Source of the DNA: an uncultured Lentisphaeria bacterium
GTDB lineage: Bacteria > Verrucomicrobiota > Lentisphaeria > Victivallales > UBA1829
Assembly (NCBI GenBank): GCA_949287225.1
Contig: CASEFP010000230.1
Location: 1 to 39,290 of the forward strand
DNA: 39,290 nucleotides
Direction: 5' to 3'
Shown here: positions 1-8,855 of the stretch, in pieces
Numbering within the stretch: position 1 is the first letter of the stretch
Layout of the letters: each line of letters starts with the position of its first letter
Notes under the pieces: model-generated
The model's input: the letters and a program-made list of their open reading frames with translations, nothing else
The model's database searches: none
Told to the model about the DNA's origin: nothing
Position numbers and translations under genes: made by a program

Positions 1-129
1 AGAAACACGGTCGAACGCTTTTTCTTGCGAATCAAGCGCTTTCGTAAAATTTTTACGCGCTATGACAAGCTGGATATTATCTTCTCGGGATTTATTTTAT
101 TTGCCATGATTATAGATGCAATAGTGTGA
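1..129 (+). mobile_element. IS5/IS4-type transposase, C-terminal fragment (5' part outside window)
   Basis: The open frame from the first base to TGA at 127-129 encodes about 42 residues. They contain the stretch VERFFLRIKRFRKI followed by TRYDKL, which is the typical C-terminal end of IS5-group DDE transposases (the glutamate of the DDE triad normally lies in the VER.F..IK segment). The hydrophobic tail is also usual for the family. Only the end of the gene is visible, so it is unclear whether the element is intact to the left. No terminal inverted repeat could be assigned because the other end is missing. Confidence 0.75.
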
Positions 130-1043
130 ACAGATTCTAACAGATAGGAAAAATTCACCTGAATTCAAGCGGAAAAGGCAGTAAATATTCTGGATTCTCT
201 ACTATCACGACCAAAAAAGACTCAAAAAAATAGAAAGATATCAGTTCATGCAAAATTCAAAAGAGCACTGTTCCTTTTCCTTCCAACAGCGGATGAGATC
301 AAAAAAAATGATCGGAATCTTGTCGGAATTCCGCGCCCTGGTCAGGGAGGAAGAATCTGCACTCAAAAGGTCTCAGAAAATTCCGGAAGACAAAAAAGAG
401 AGAAAGCTCCCTTCCAATGCAGATTTTTCCCTCTATAAGAAGAAGTGGCGAAAATTGCAAATCCGCCCTCTGCAGAAGCCGCATCGGCGGACGGAAACAT
501 TGTATCGGATCAGCCCGTCAGCATTCTCTATTCCCGCGGAATCCGGATGGGGATGGCGGAGGATCCATGCAGAGAATCCTCCGCACAGATTCTAATCCCG
601 GAGATGGTTTCTCTTTCCCCTTTCAAGGAAAGTTTCCGGGAACAGGACACATTGTCTCCCTCGATCCTCCGCCGCGCTCTGAGGCGCCCTGCCCTGCAGC
701 AGCAGAAGCTTTGCTTCTTCCCGGCACTCTTTTTCTTCACAGTTCCTCTGGAGAAACATTTTCTGAGTTTTTTCACCTGATTTTATTCCAAGTATGAAAA
801 TCCTTTTTTCCCTCCCCTCTTCCGGGAGGAGGAAAAATCCCGGAGGAAAATTTAAGGGGAAAAGAGAGAGGAAGGAAGAAACAAAAGGGAAAAAAGGTCC
901 GGAAGAGAAAAATCAGGCGTGTCCCCCTTCCTTTCAGCATGACGGGGAAGACTCCCCCCGCCGGGAAAAGACGGGAGAAGCATTTCCCCTTTCCGGGAGA
1001 CACGCCCAGGCGTCATTCACACGAGGTGAAGCAAGCCTTGAGT
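130..1043. other. Gene-poor stretch between IS fragment and first chromosomal gene
   Basis: No convincing gene was found here. The first ~120 bases are AT-rich and probably include the right end of the insertion sequence. Two overlapping weak plus-strand frames exist, 248-595 and 445-780 (GTG start). Their products have no recognisable motif and biased composition, although reading from the first frame into the second gives a protein-like stretch, so a decayed gene is possible. The segment 780-960 is purine/pyrimidine-biased with no hairpin followed by a T-run. Confidence 0.4.
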
Positions 1044-3119
1044 TCAACGCTCGTTGTATTTTTCGTGCGGATAGAGGACCGGAGCATCCAACTGCATGAA
1101 TTCACCCGGCTGGAGAGTGATGAACTTCTTGTCGCCGAAATAATGCAGCACGCACTGACGCGGATGATCATAATCCAGATTCAGGAAGCAGACTTTTCCT
1201 CCATCGGGGAAGTAGGAGAAAATGATCCATCTGCAGTCCTCATCGGGCTTTTCAAAGTCGGGGCCTGTAATCCAGGCATGTCCGCGGCCCTGGAGAGCGA
1301 CATATTCATAGAGATAGTCCATCAGTCCGCGGTCATCGTCGAATGCGCCCGCTCCATTGTTGAGGTTGAGAGCGCCGGGATAACACCAGGTGTTCACGAA
1401 GTAGACCTCGCCCTTCCCGCTGCGGCAGCGGAGAATCACCGGACGCATGTCTTCATCATCGACGCTCAGGACTTCATAGCAGTCCTCCGGATTGGTGTAT
1501 TCCAGCTCACCGAGAGGAGCGGCAATGATGCCGAGACGGCGGGCGAGTTTCAGCCCCATGTCATTTACCTTGCGGGAAGGTCCGGTCGCCCAGTAGAAGC
1601 GGGATCCCTTGCCCTTCACCTTGAGTCCGCAAAGTTCGCTGAAGTCTCCGTGATTGACCAGATCCTCCAGTTCAAAGGAATCGTGACGGCGTCTCTTGTC
1701 CGTGGAAAGATGCGGAATGGCAAGGCAGAGTTTCCCGCCTGCTTTCACATACTCGGTCAGGACACGGTACTGCTTGTCCGAACAGGTGTTCCATCCGGAG
1801 AAAATCAGGACCTTGTAATTCCGGATCAGGAAATCCGAAGTCACCTGATCGTTCACGAAACTGACGATGTCCGCCTGACCGTACGGAGTTGCTCCGAAAT
1901 GCAAATTCTTGTTCGGCAGGAACATCTTCGGACGCGGGAAAAGAACGTTTTCCAAGATGGTGAATCCCGCTTCTGGCGCACCCGGCACCCAGTTCGGATT
2001 GTATTGGGCAATATTGTAGGCGGCAGCGATGGCGCCGTTGTATGCGGGAGCGCTTCCGGAGGAAAGATCCAGATTGCCTTTTGCTATGGCGATTGTCGCT
2101 TCCGGCTGTCCCGCGGGAGCGGGATGCGCCTTGGTATAATCGTAGAAATCGGAAATGATTCTGCGGTATTCGGTCGCGACAGGGGAACGGTGCCCGATAT
2201 TGACGAAGAGTTTCTCGGCTTCCTTCAGCAGGCGCGGTTTATCCTCTTCAGGCACCTTGGTACTGAGTTTATCCGTTGCACGCGGCATGGTCTGCATGGG
2301 GGAGTCTTCACAAAGGGAGGACTGAAGAGCCCAGTTGCCGCTCTCATTGATAATCATCTTCGCGCCCGTCATGTATTTCAGATACATGGCGGTTTTCAGC
2401 GTCTCCATCTTGTGCGGATTCGCATGCGGAAGATAGGAATACCATTCATGGGCAAGATGCGACCCCCAGATGGGAAGATGGAAGGAGCGGTACAAACCGC
2501 GGTTCAGCGCGGATGCGGTCGTGAGATTCCCGAAGGGGAAGTCCTCGGTGCAGGGGACATCCGTTCCCGCCGCCACTTCATAATCGATATAAAAGTTTGC
2601 GCTGGTCGCCATCACCAGGCCCCAGTCCGCGGCATGACGGGAATCGACCCAGTCCTTCACCTTCTTCATGAAAATCGCGGCGGCGTCTTCCAGACTCGCT
2701 TTCTTCGCTTCCTCCGGCGTCAGCTCGCGGTCGACGCTTGTCGAACCGCTGTAGAGCCCCATGGAAAAGCGTTCCCCGAAGTCATAGCCCAAATAGAATT
2801 TCCCGAGAGTTTTGAATTTCCGGGAAATTTCCTCGTCTGCATACGCGTAAAAAGCAATGGAATACAATCCGGCATCCGTCGCTTCCTGCATCAGTTTCCA
2901 GAGATCCTCCCCGCTCGCCCAGAACTGAAGAAGATTCCCCTGATTTTCCTCCTGACAGAGTTTCACAATCACATCATGCCCCGGTGCGTCCGGAGAGCAC
3001 CAGTAGCTGAAACAACGTCCGCCGCAATGAATGTTGGCGCCTCGGTGCGGATACACTCCGGATCCGATGAAAACACCGTTTTCCGGAAGTTCAATCTGAT
3101 TTACGAAATAGTCCGACAT
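1044..3119 (-). CDS. Glycoside-hydrolase-like protein with C-terminal amidotransferase-like domain (hypothetical)
   Basis: A protein of about 691 residues without a signal peptide, so probably cytoplasmic. The ATG at 3119 is preferred because GAAAGG lies just upstream; the open frame extends 33 codons further without a good ribosome-binding site. The N-terminal half resembles a TIM-barrel glycosidase (aromatic-rich, with motifs such as LGYDFGERF and INESGNWA). The middle part has a Rossmann/GATase-like segment (VLIFSGW... followed by YVKAGGKL), as in the trimerisation domain of GH42-like enzymes. The C-terminal ~100 residues look like a beta-sandwich. Substrate and activity cannot be named. 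Large glycosidase-like proteins of this kind are common in Lentisphaeria. It is divergent from the transporter gene to its right. Confidence 0.6.
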   Translation of the reverse strand: MSDYFVNQIELPENGVFIGSGVYPHRGANIHCGGRCFSYWCSPDAPGHDVIVKLCQEENQGNLLQFWASGEDLWKLMQEATDAGLYSIAFYAYADEEISRKFKTLGKFYLGYDFGERFSMGLYSGSTSVDRELTPEEAKKASLEDAAAIFMKKVKDWVDSRHAADWGLVMATSANFYIDYEVAAGTDVPCTEDFPFGNLTTASALNRGLYRSFHLPIWGSHLAHEWYSYLPHANPHKMETLKTAMYLKYMTGAKMIINESGNWALQSSLCEDSPMQTMPRATDKLSTKVPEEDKPRLLKEAEKLFVNIGHRSPVATEYRRIISDFYDYTKAHPAPAGQPEATIAIAKGNLDLSSGSAPAYNGAIAAAYNIAQYNPNWVPGAPEAGFTILENVLFPRPKMFLPNKNLHFGATPYGQADIVSFVNDQVTSDFLIRNYKVLIFSGWNTCSDKQYRVLTEYVKAGGKLCLAIPHLSTDKRRRHDSFELEDLVNHGDFSELCGLKVKGKGSRFYWATGPSRKVNDMGLKLARRLGIIAAPLGELEYTNPEDCYEVLSVDDEDMRPVILRCRSGKGEVYFVNTWCYPGALNLNNGAGAFDDDRGLMDYLYEYVALQGRGHAWITGPDFEKPDEDCRWIIFSYFPDGGKVCFLNLDYDHPRQCVLHYFGDKKFITLQPGEFMQLDAPVLYPHEKYNER

Positions 3120-3450
3120 TTCTGGCCTTTCTTTTCCTGTATTTCTGTTCTTTCTTTTCAATAAATAAAACATATTCGTAAAAAAAACGGCACAATCCTG
3201 CATCACAGTCTTCATCACAGTTCAAGGGGAAGACTCCTCCGCTGATATCGCGCCATAGAAAATACTCTATCCCGGATCCCGGTGTTTTACAAGTCCTTTT
3301 TGCTGAAAAGCGCCCTGGATTTCCTTCCGGAAGCGGCTTGTGGGCCGGGGTGACGGAGGTAAAAAAGAAAGACGGCATTTTTTCGCCCGGGCACGAGCCT
3401 TCTCTCCCCTGAGATCCGTTCATAGGGGAAAAACCAGTTTTTCCCGATAC

Positions 3451-3479
3451 TTGAAAAAAAAATGATTCGAGGCTATTGT
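3451..3479 (+). promoter_or_regulatory. Sigma70-type promoter for the BASS-family transporter
   Basis: TTGAAA at 3451-3456, a 17-base spacer and TATTGT at 3474-3479. Transcription would begin near 3486, which places the ATG at 3480 upstream of the transcript and argues for a later start codon (3498 or 3519) in the downstream gene. Confidence 0.55.
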
Positions 3480-3518
3480 ATGCACCCGTTTTCACAAATG
3501 GGATGGATTTATGAAAAA

Positions 3519-4601
3519 ATGATGAAATCTCGGTCACTGATTCGTCCGGCGATGATCTTTATCCCTTTCGCCACCGGTTTTCTTCTTCCTCAGGCCGCAC
3601 AACTGCAGTGGACCATCCGCTGGGCCTTGATTGTCATGCTTTTCCTCGCCTGTCTTCAGATCCGCTTCAAGCAATTGAAGCCGAAGGCCTTTCACTGGCG
3701 TGTACTGGCGGCAAATCTGCTGATCGGGGTTCTTCCCTACTGGATTTTCCATGCGATGGGGCCGGAATATGATCAGCTGGCGCTGGCGGCGTTTTTTGTC
3801 GGGATCACGCCTACGGCGAATGCGGCGCCGGTGGTGATGGCCTTCCTGAACGGAAGAGTCGCGTATGTGCTGACAGGTTTTGTCATTACGAACTTCTTTG
3901 TGTCCCTTTCTCTCTTCGCTCTGATTCCGATGGTCACGGGACAGTACACATTCGCATTTGCGGGGAAGGTGGCACAAAGTCTGTTTCTGGTCATGGGGCT
4001 GCCGATTGTGGCAGCGGTGCTGCTGAGGCTTTTTTATCCGCGGGCAAGGGAATGGCCGGCTAAATTGGGTAATTTCTCCTTCTCTCTCTGGTCCTTCACT
4101 CTATTCGTGATCGCCGCCGTGGCACGGACGCATTTCATTGAAAATCCGGATGAATCCCCGTTGCTCATCCTGGAAATCGCAGGTATTTCCCTCTTCCTTT
4201 GCGCAATCAGTTTCACAACGGGATATCTCATCGGGCCAAAACGCTGGAAACGCGAATGCAGTCAGATGCTCGGACAGAAAAATACAACTCTCACGCTCTA
4301 TCTGGCTCTCACCTATGCCAATCCGCTTGTCGCCATGGGCCCGATCTGCTACGTCCTCTGGCACAATTCCTGGAACGCATTCCAGATGTTCGCACATGAA
4401 AAAAAGCGCGAGTCGAAAAAAAGAAAGCGTTCCGGACAGTCCGGTCACGCCCGTTCCAAAAAACATTCCGGGATGCATCATGCCGAAAATCAGGCTTCCG
4501 TGCAACATCAGAAGAATGCAGATGGGCATCCCCCTGCCGCCACTGCATCTTCCGGACTTCCCGGACATCCGGAACATTCTGAACAGAAAAAGAAGCCCTG
4601 A
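3519..4601 (+). CDS. Bile acid:sodium symporter (BASS) family transporter
   Basis: A multi-spanning inner-membrane protein with about nine hydrophobic segments. The region around GITPTANAAPVVMAFLNG and the late segment beginning QKNTTLTLYLALTY are typical of the BASS/SBF fold (crossover helices carrying the sodium sites). The substrate is unknown; bacterial members move organic anions, sometimes pantoate or bile acids, with sodium. In-frame ATGs occur at 3462, 3480, 3498 and 3519. The promoter at 3451-3479 and the match to the family N-terminus favour 3519. After the last membrane helix the protein carries an unusual hydrophilic tail of about 65 residues rich in Lys, His and Ser. It is the only complete plus-strand gene in the window and is divergent from the glycosidase-like gene. 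Confidence 0.85.
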   Translation: MMKSRSLIRPAMIFIPFATGFLLPQAAQLQWTIRWALIVMLFLACLQIRFKQLKPKAFHWRVLAANLLIGVLPYWIFHAMGPEYDQLALAAFFVGITPTANAAPVVMAFLNGRVAYVLTGFVITNFFVSLSLFALIPMVTGQYTFAFAGKVAQSLFLVMGLPIVAAVLLRLFYPRAREWPAKLGNFSFSLWSFTLFVIAAVARTHFIENPDESPLLILEIAGISLFLCAISFTTGYLIGPKRWKRECSQMLGQKNTTLTLYLALTYANPLVAMGPICYVLWHNSWNAFQMFAHEKKRESKKRKRSGQSGHARSKKHSGMHHAENQASVQHQKNADGHPPAATASSGLPGHPEHSEQKKKP

Positions 4602-4890
4602 AAAAGAAAAAAGAAGGGGAAAAAACCGTTCCTTCCCTTCCGGGAAAACTGCCCGCTCTTCTTCCCGCAGATCATTTTCCCTTCGCAGACGACAGCAAAA
4701 AAGCATTCCTCCCGGGACTCCCCCCACACACTTCGAAATACGCCCCTCACGCAGAATACGGCTCTCCCCGCCCTCCCCCGGCAGGAGAAGACGTCACAGA
4801 CCGCATCTGACAGATCCGGACACAGCTCTTTCCCCCCCCCCAAAAAAACAGAGCAGCAGTTTTCCCTGTTGCCGTTTTCCATTTTTTCTG
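4602..4890. other. Convergent intergenic region with C10-A7 homopolymer
   Basis: This lies between the stop codons of two converging genes. It holds a C10 run at 4832-4841 followed by A7 at 4842-4848, and generally low-complexity purine/pyrimidine tracts. No gene was seen. Confidence 0.4.
4842..4870 (-). terminator. Possible intrinsic terminator after the Ca2+/Na+ antiporter gene
   Basis: On the minus strand, downstream of the antiporter stop codon, a short stem (AACAG pairing with CTGTT, loop of about 14 bases) is followed directly by a run of T. The stem is weak, so this is tentative. Confidence 0.25.
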
Positions 4891-5880
4891 TCAGAAGACT
4901 CCTGCCTGAGCCACAAGCCAGCACGTATAGGCGCAGTAAATCAGGAAGAAGAACGCCCCTTCGATCCGGCTGATCACAAATCCGGTCCGCATGACGGGCA
5001 GAAGCAGAATGGAACAGAAGAGCAGCATTCCCAGGTCCACAGGATGAATCCCCACATTTCGAATCGGACGCAGAAGCGGAGCAATCCCCATGATGCCGAG
5101 AATATTGAAGATATTGGACCCGACCACGTTCCCGATGGCAATATCCTTCTGATTCTTGAGCGCCGCCACAACAGAGGTCGACAGTTCCGGCAGACTCGTC
5201 CCCACCGCAACAATGGTCAGTCCAATCACCGCCTCACTCACTTCCAGCAGACGGGCAAAAAAGACCGCACACATCAGAAACACTTTTGCCCCGAAAATCA
5301 AAGCCGCCAGTCCACCCGCGACAAACAGAATCGCCACGGGAATTGAAATGGGACGACCTTTCTTCTCCTTGTCTTCTTCTCCTGCAACGGCCGATTCCGC
5401 TTCCTGAAGCGCTTCCGGATCCCTTCTGGCGCGCCAGATGCTGTAAAAGGTATAGGTCAGCAGCCCCAGGAAAAAGCACGCTCCCGCCACGCGTCCGATC
5501 CCCCCGCAGAAGAAATAAACTCCGGAAAAAACCAGTGTGACCAGAATCATCAGAGGGGTATCAAAACGCACCAGTTTGGCATCGACCTTCAACGGTGTAA
5601 TCATCGCGCAAAGCCCCAGGATCAGGGCGATGTTGCAGATGTTGGATCCGATGATGTTCCCCGCGCTGATGTCTCCGCTTCCTTCCAGAGAAGCCTCCAC
5701 ACTGACCACCAGCTCGGGCGCGCTCGTGGCAAATGACACCAGAGTCAATCCGATAATCAGCGGAGGCACTCCCATTCCTTCCGCGATGCGCACTCCGCCT
5801 TTCAGCAGAAATTCCGCGCCGTAATACAAAAGAAATCCCCCCAGAACTCCATAAAACACATTCAGCAAAATTTCAGGCAT
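4891..5880 (-). CDS. Calcium/sodium antiporter (CaCA family, YrbG/CaxA-like)
   Basis: A 329-residue integral membrane protein that probably exports Ca2+ in exchange for Na+ (or K+/H+). It shows the internal duplication of the family: each half has an alpha-repeat with SFATSAPEL or AVGTSLPEL, followed by GNIIGSNICN or GNVVGSNIFN, containing the ion-binding acidic and Asn residues. The halves are joined by a charged cytoplasmic loop of about 30 residues rich in Glu and Lys (near residues 150-180). The length is normal. The ATG at 5880 has GGAGGAG about 10 bases upstream. It lies 44 bases after pyrF on the same strand and may be co-transcribed with it. Confidence 0.92.
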   Translation of the reverse strand: MPEILLNVFYGVLGGFLLYYGAEFLLKGGVRIAEGMGVPPLIIGLTLVSFATSAPELVVSVEASLEGSGDISAGNIIGSNICNIALILGLCAMITPLKVDAKLVRFDTPLMILVTLVFSGVYFFCGGIGRVAGACFFLGLLTYTFYSIWRARRDPEALQEAESAVAGEEDKEKKGRPISIPVAILFVAGGLAALIFGAKVFLMCAVFFARLLEVSEAVIGLTIVAVGTSLPELSTSVVAALKNQKDIAIGNVVGSNIFNILGIMGIAPLLRPIRNVGIHPVDLGMLLFCSILLLPVMRTGFVISRIEGAFFFLIYCAYTCWLVAQAGVF

Positions 5881-5924
5881 TGGGAATGGTTCTCCTCCAC
5901 TTTCGTTCTCATTTCCGCAGCGGC

Positions 5925-6743
5925 TCAGCGGCGGAAGGCATTGATGGCGTTTTTCAGTTCAAGTGCGGCCTTTCCGGCGGCTTCGGCATAGTCCGTACCT
6001 GCGGAGGCGTAGATGATTCCGCGGGAGGAGTTGATGACAAGTCCCGTCCGGGAGGGAGTCAGACCGTTTCTCAAAACCGCCTCCAGATCCCCTCCCTGGG
6101 CGCCGATTCCGGGAACCAGAAGCGGAGTGTCTCCGACAATCCGCCGGATCTCACCGAGTTCTTCCGGGAAAGTCGCTCCCGCCACAAGCATGGTGTTCCC
6201 GTGAACATTCCACGGTCCGGAAACCAGACGTGCCACATGTTTATACAGCTCTTCCCCTCCGTTCACCCGGAGTTCCTGAATCTCCTTCGCCCCGGGATTC
6301 GATGTCCTGCAAAGCACGATGACGCCTTTGTCCGCATGGTCGAGGAAGGGTTTGAGCGCATCCATTCCCATATACGGGTTCACGGTCACGCCATCGGCCT
6401 GATAACGTTCAAACGCCTCTTTTGCATACATCTGGCTCGTGCTTCCGATATCTGCGCGTTTGGCATCCAGGATCACGGGGATCCACGGACATTTTTCATG
6501 AATGTATTCAATGGTCAGGCGCAGGTCCTCATCTGCGGAAAGTCCGGCGTAATATGCGGCCTGCGGCTTGTATGCGCAGGCATGCGGCAGTGTCGCATCC
6601 ACAATTCCGCGGTTGAATTCAAACAGAGGATGAGCGCATCCCCGGAGATGAGCGGGGATTCTGCCGAGATCCGGATCCAGCCCCACACAGACAAGTGAAT
6701 CGTTCTCTTCCCAGGCACGGGAAAGTTTTTCCATGAATGTCAT
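5925..6743 (-). CDS. pyrF: Orotidine 5'-phosphate decarboxylase (type 2)
   Basis: It catalyses the last step of UMP synthesis, decarboxylating OMP in the cytoplasm. The 272-residue product carries the catalytic signature DAKRADIGSTS, the early FVGLDP-like motif (CVGLDPDLGR) and a late phosphate-binding glycine region (LVPGIGAQGG). This is the arrangement of the longer type 2 PyrF enzymes. The ATG at 6743 has GGGAGA seven bases upstream; the open frame runs about 40 codons further upstream into the end of the LysR gene but that part is not conserved-looking. It lies 74 bases downstream of the regulator. Confidence 0.95.
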   Translation of the reverse strand: MTFMEKLSRAWEENDSLVCVGLDPDLGRIPAHLRGCAHPLFEFNRGIVDATLPHACAYKPQAAYYAGLSADEDLRLTIEYIHEKCPWIPVILDAKRADIGSTSQMYAKEAFERYQADGVTVNPYMGMDALKPFLDHADKGVIVLCRTSNPGAKEIQELRVNGGEELYKHVARLVSGPWNVHGNTMLVAGATFPEELGEIRRIVGDTPLLVPGIGAQGGDLEAVLRNGLTPSRTGLVINSSRGIIYASAGTDYAEAAGKAALELKNAINAFRR

Positions 6744-6817
6744 CAGGATTCTCCCATCGTTTTTTTCTTTGTATTTCCGTCTAAATTTCGTGTAATATCC
6801 GTTCTTTTCCGGAAATT

Positions 6818-7750
6818 TCAAGAGACGGGGCTGTCTTTTCCACCCCGCCGGACACGGGAAACGCAAAACTCAATGAATTTTTCCGCAAATAAACGGGAAT
6901 CGCTTTCCGGATAGATGAAGTTCAGAGGCCGTTCCATGCGCCCCTCCGACGGAACGGCGCAGCGCAGACGCCCCTCCGCCAGTTCCCGCCCGATCGCCAG
7001 GCGAGAGATCACGGATACGCCATATCCCTTTTCCAGCATGTTTTTAATGGCGTCGAAACCGCCGATTTCCTGGATGTCCGTTTTTTCCGGATCCGGGAAA
7101 ATCCGATGCTCCGTGCAGAAACGGTCAAAGTAGAAACGCGTCCCGGACCCCGGCTCACGGAGGAGAAAGCGAACTCCCGATCCCAGCAGTTCGCTCAGCG
7201 GCAGAATTCCGGCTTCCCCCCAGAACGGAAGAGAGGGATGACCCGCTATGACCAGTTCATCCCGAAGCAGTTCTCTCGAAAAAAAGAACTCGCCGTCAAA
7301 GGGTCCTTCCACCAGCGCCAGGTCGTAGGCGTGGTGTTTCAGAGAATCCTCAATTTCCTCCGTGTTCGCAATATGGAGTGAAAAACGGACTCGATTCCCC
7401 GTATGGGACAGATATTCGCCCATCAGACCCGGAAGGACATAGCCGCCGCAGGTCATGGTCGCCCCCAGACGGAGAGCACGGACACTGCGTGCGGAATCGC
7501 GTACTTCTCTGACGATGTTTTCGTCAAACGCCAGCAGTTCCTCCGCTTCGCGCCGGAGAAGTCTTCCCGCAGGCGTCAGACGCAGTTGACGGCCGTCCCG
7601 AATGAACAGCTCCGTCCCCAGATCCTTTTCCAGACTCCGGATCTGGCCGGTGACATTCGGCTGAGTCATCCCTAAAATCGCTGCGGCACGAGTAAAATTG
7701 CCGATGACGGCGGCTGTATGAAAAATTTTCAGTCGTCTGTCAATCAGCAT
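6818..7750 (-). CDS. LysR-family transcriptional regulator
   Basis: A 310-residue DNA-binding regulator. Residues 1-60 form the winged helix-turn-helix (FTRAAAILGMTQPNVTGQIRSLE is split across helices 2 and 3), followed by the linker helix. Two alpha/beta effector-binding lobes follow from about residue 90, with the typical late segment on a glycine-valine loop (GYGVSVISR). The domain order resembles CysL/CbbR-type regulators, but the effector cannot be predicted. It lies between the glycosyltransferase and pyrF, all on one strand. No divergently transcribed target is next to it, which is unusual for LysR genes, so the target may be elsewhere. Confidence 0.9.
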   Translation of the reverse strand: MLIDRRLKIFHTAAVIGNFTRAAAILGMTQPNVTGQIRSLEKDLGTELFIRDGRQLRLTPAGRLLRREAEELLAFDENIVREVRDSARSVRALRLGATMTCGGYVLPGLMGEYLSHTGNRVRFSLHIANTEEIEDSLKHHAYDLALVEGPFDGEFFFSRELLRDELVIAGHPSLPFWGEAGILPLSELLGSGVRFLLREPGSGTRFYFDRFCTEHRIFPDPEKTDIQEIGGFDAIKNMLEKGYGVSVISRLAIGRELAEGRLRCAVPSEGRMERPLNFIYPESDSRLFAEKFIEFCVSRVRRGGKDSPVS

Positions 7751-7841
7751 GGCGTCTTTTCATCTCCCGAGTCGGCTGCCTGTCCGGTGTTCATCCAACT
7801 GACGAAGAAGACCTCTTTTTCAGATTCACGCCCCGACATCT

Positions 7842-8801
7842 TCATGATTTCGAGTCTCTCCCCCGTGTGTCGAAATTGATCCTTTCCTCCTCGATGACAA
7901 GGGGGCGGTTCCGCACCTGGGTCCATACCGCGCCCAGATATTCCCCGATGATCCCGATGAAAATCAGCTGAACCGCGGAAAAGAAGAACAGCCCCGTGAC
8001 AAGCGGAGCAAGCCCCAGATTGAAGGTGTCCCAGAAGAGAAGCTTGTAAATCAGATATGCAAACGCCGTCAGAAAACTGAAAATCGCGAGCAGGAAACCC
8101 GTAAATCCGGCCAGGCGCAGAGGCAGTTTGGTATGATTGACAAAGCCCGTCATCGCCATATCGTAAAGGGTGAAAAAATTATTTTTCGTGCGTCCGTGTT
8201 TCCGGCGCTCCTGCACAAACGGAACCTCCGCACGGCGGAATCCGATTTCCCCGACGAGACCGCGGAAATAAGGATAAGGTTCATGAAAACGTTTGAGCGC
8301 GTCGAGAAACACCCGGTCGTAGAGCCCGAAGCCGGTGAATTTCGGTATCACCGTCTCCCCCGGCGCAAAAAAGGAAAGCGAAGCATAATAGCATTTCCGG
8401 GAACACTCCATCAGCAGCGACGCATGCGTCCCGCTCCGGACCCCCACCACCACTCGATACCCTTCCTCCCATTTCCGGATGAATTCCTCAATCACTTCCG
8501 GCGGCTCCTGAAGATCCGAACACATCCATACCGCCGCGTCTCCAGAGGCATTCAGAAGCGCGTTGAACGGAGAACGGATGTGCCCGTAATTGGCGGCATT
8601 CAGGATCACCTTGAATTTCGGGTCTGCCGCCGCGAGTTTCCGCAGAACGCTGCGGGTGCCGTCGGTGGAGCAGTTGTCCTCCAGGATGAATTCGTAATCA
8701 TATCCGGGGAATTTCTGCAGGACGGCGAGGCAGCGTTGATAGAGTTCTTCCAGATTCTCCTCTTCGTTGTAGCAGCCTGAAACAATGGAAATGGTTTTCA
8801 T
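7842..8801 (-). CDS. Family 2 glycosyltransferase, membrane-anchored (DPM1/GtrB-like)
   Basis: The 319-residue protein starts with a GT-A fold: a nucleotide-sugar site near the N-terminus (VSGCYNEEENL), EDNCSTDGT around residue 41, and a DLQEPPEVI metal/phosphate segment near residue 95. A KHGRTKNNF loop precedes two C-terminal transmembrane helices (about residues 230-258 and 265-290). This layout is found in polyprenyl-phosphate sugar transferases such as GtrB or ArnC, which load a sugar onto undecaprenyl phosphate at the inner face of the membrane. It is the last gene of the rfb operon, 54 bases after rfbH, so it may transfer the CDP-linked deoxy sugar or another sugar of the same glycan. 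The Shine-Dalgarno sequence is poor. Confidence 0.9.
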   Translation of the reverse strand: MKTISIVSGCYNEEENLEELYQRCLAVLQKFPGYDYEFILEDNCSTDGTRSVLRKLAAADPKFKVILNAANYGHIRSPFNALLNASGDAAVWMCSDLQEPPEVIEEFIRKWEEGYRVVVGVRSGTHASLLMECSRKCYYASLSFFAPGETVIPKFTGFGLYDRVFLDALKRFHEPYPYFRGLVGEIGFRRAEVPFVQERRKHGRTKNNFFTLYDMAMTGFVNHTKLPLRLAGFTGFLLAIFSFLTAFAYLIYKLLFWDTFNLGLAPLVTGLFFFSAVQLIFIGIIGEYLGAVWTQVRNRPLVIEEERINFDTRGRDSKS

Positions 8802-8855
8802 TTTTTCAATCGTTTTGTGGTCCGGTCGTTTTACGGGGTCCGGGTTTCGTTTTTT

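Noticed and set aside
939-3164. Long plus-strand open frame of 741 codons opposite the glycosidase-like gene
   Set aside because: It has no recognisable motifs and mirrors the minus-strand gene, whose product has coherent domain-like segments and a ribosome-binding site; long antisense frames are common in this sequence.
3462-3518. Longer N-terminus of the BASS transporter from 3462 or 3480
   Set aside because: These codons lie over the predicted promoter and -10 element, and the added residues do not match the family N-terminus.
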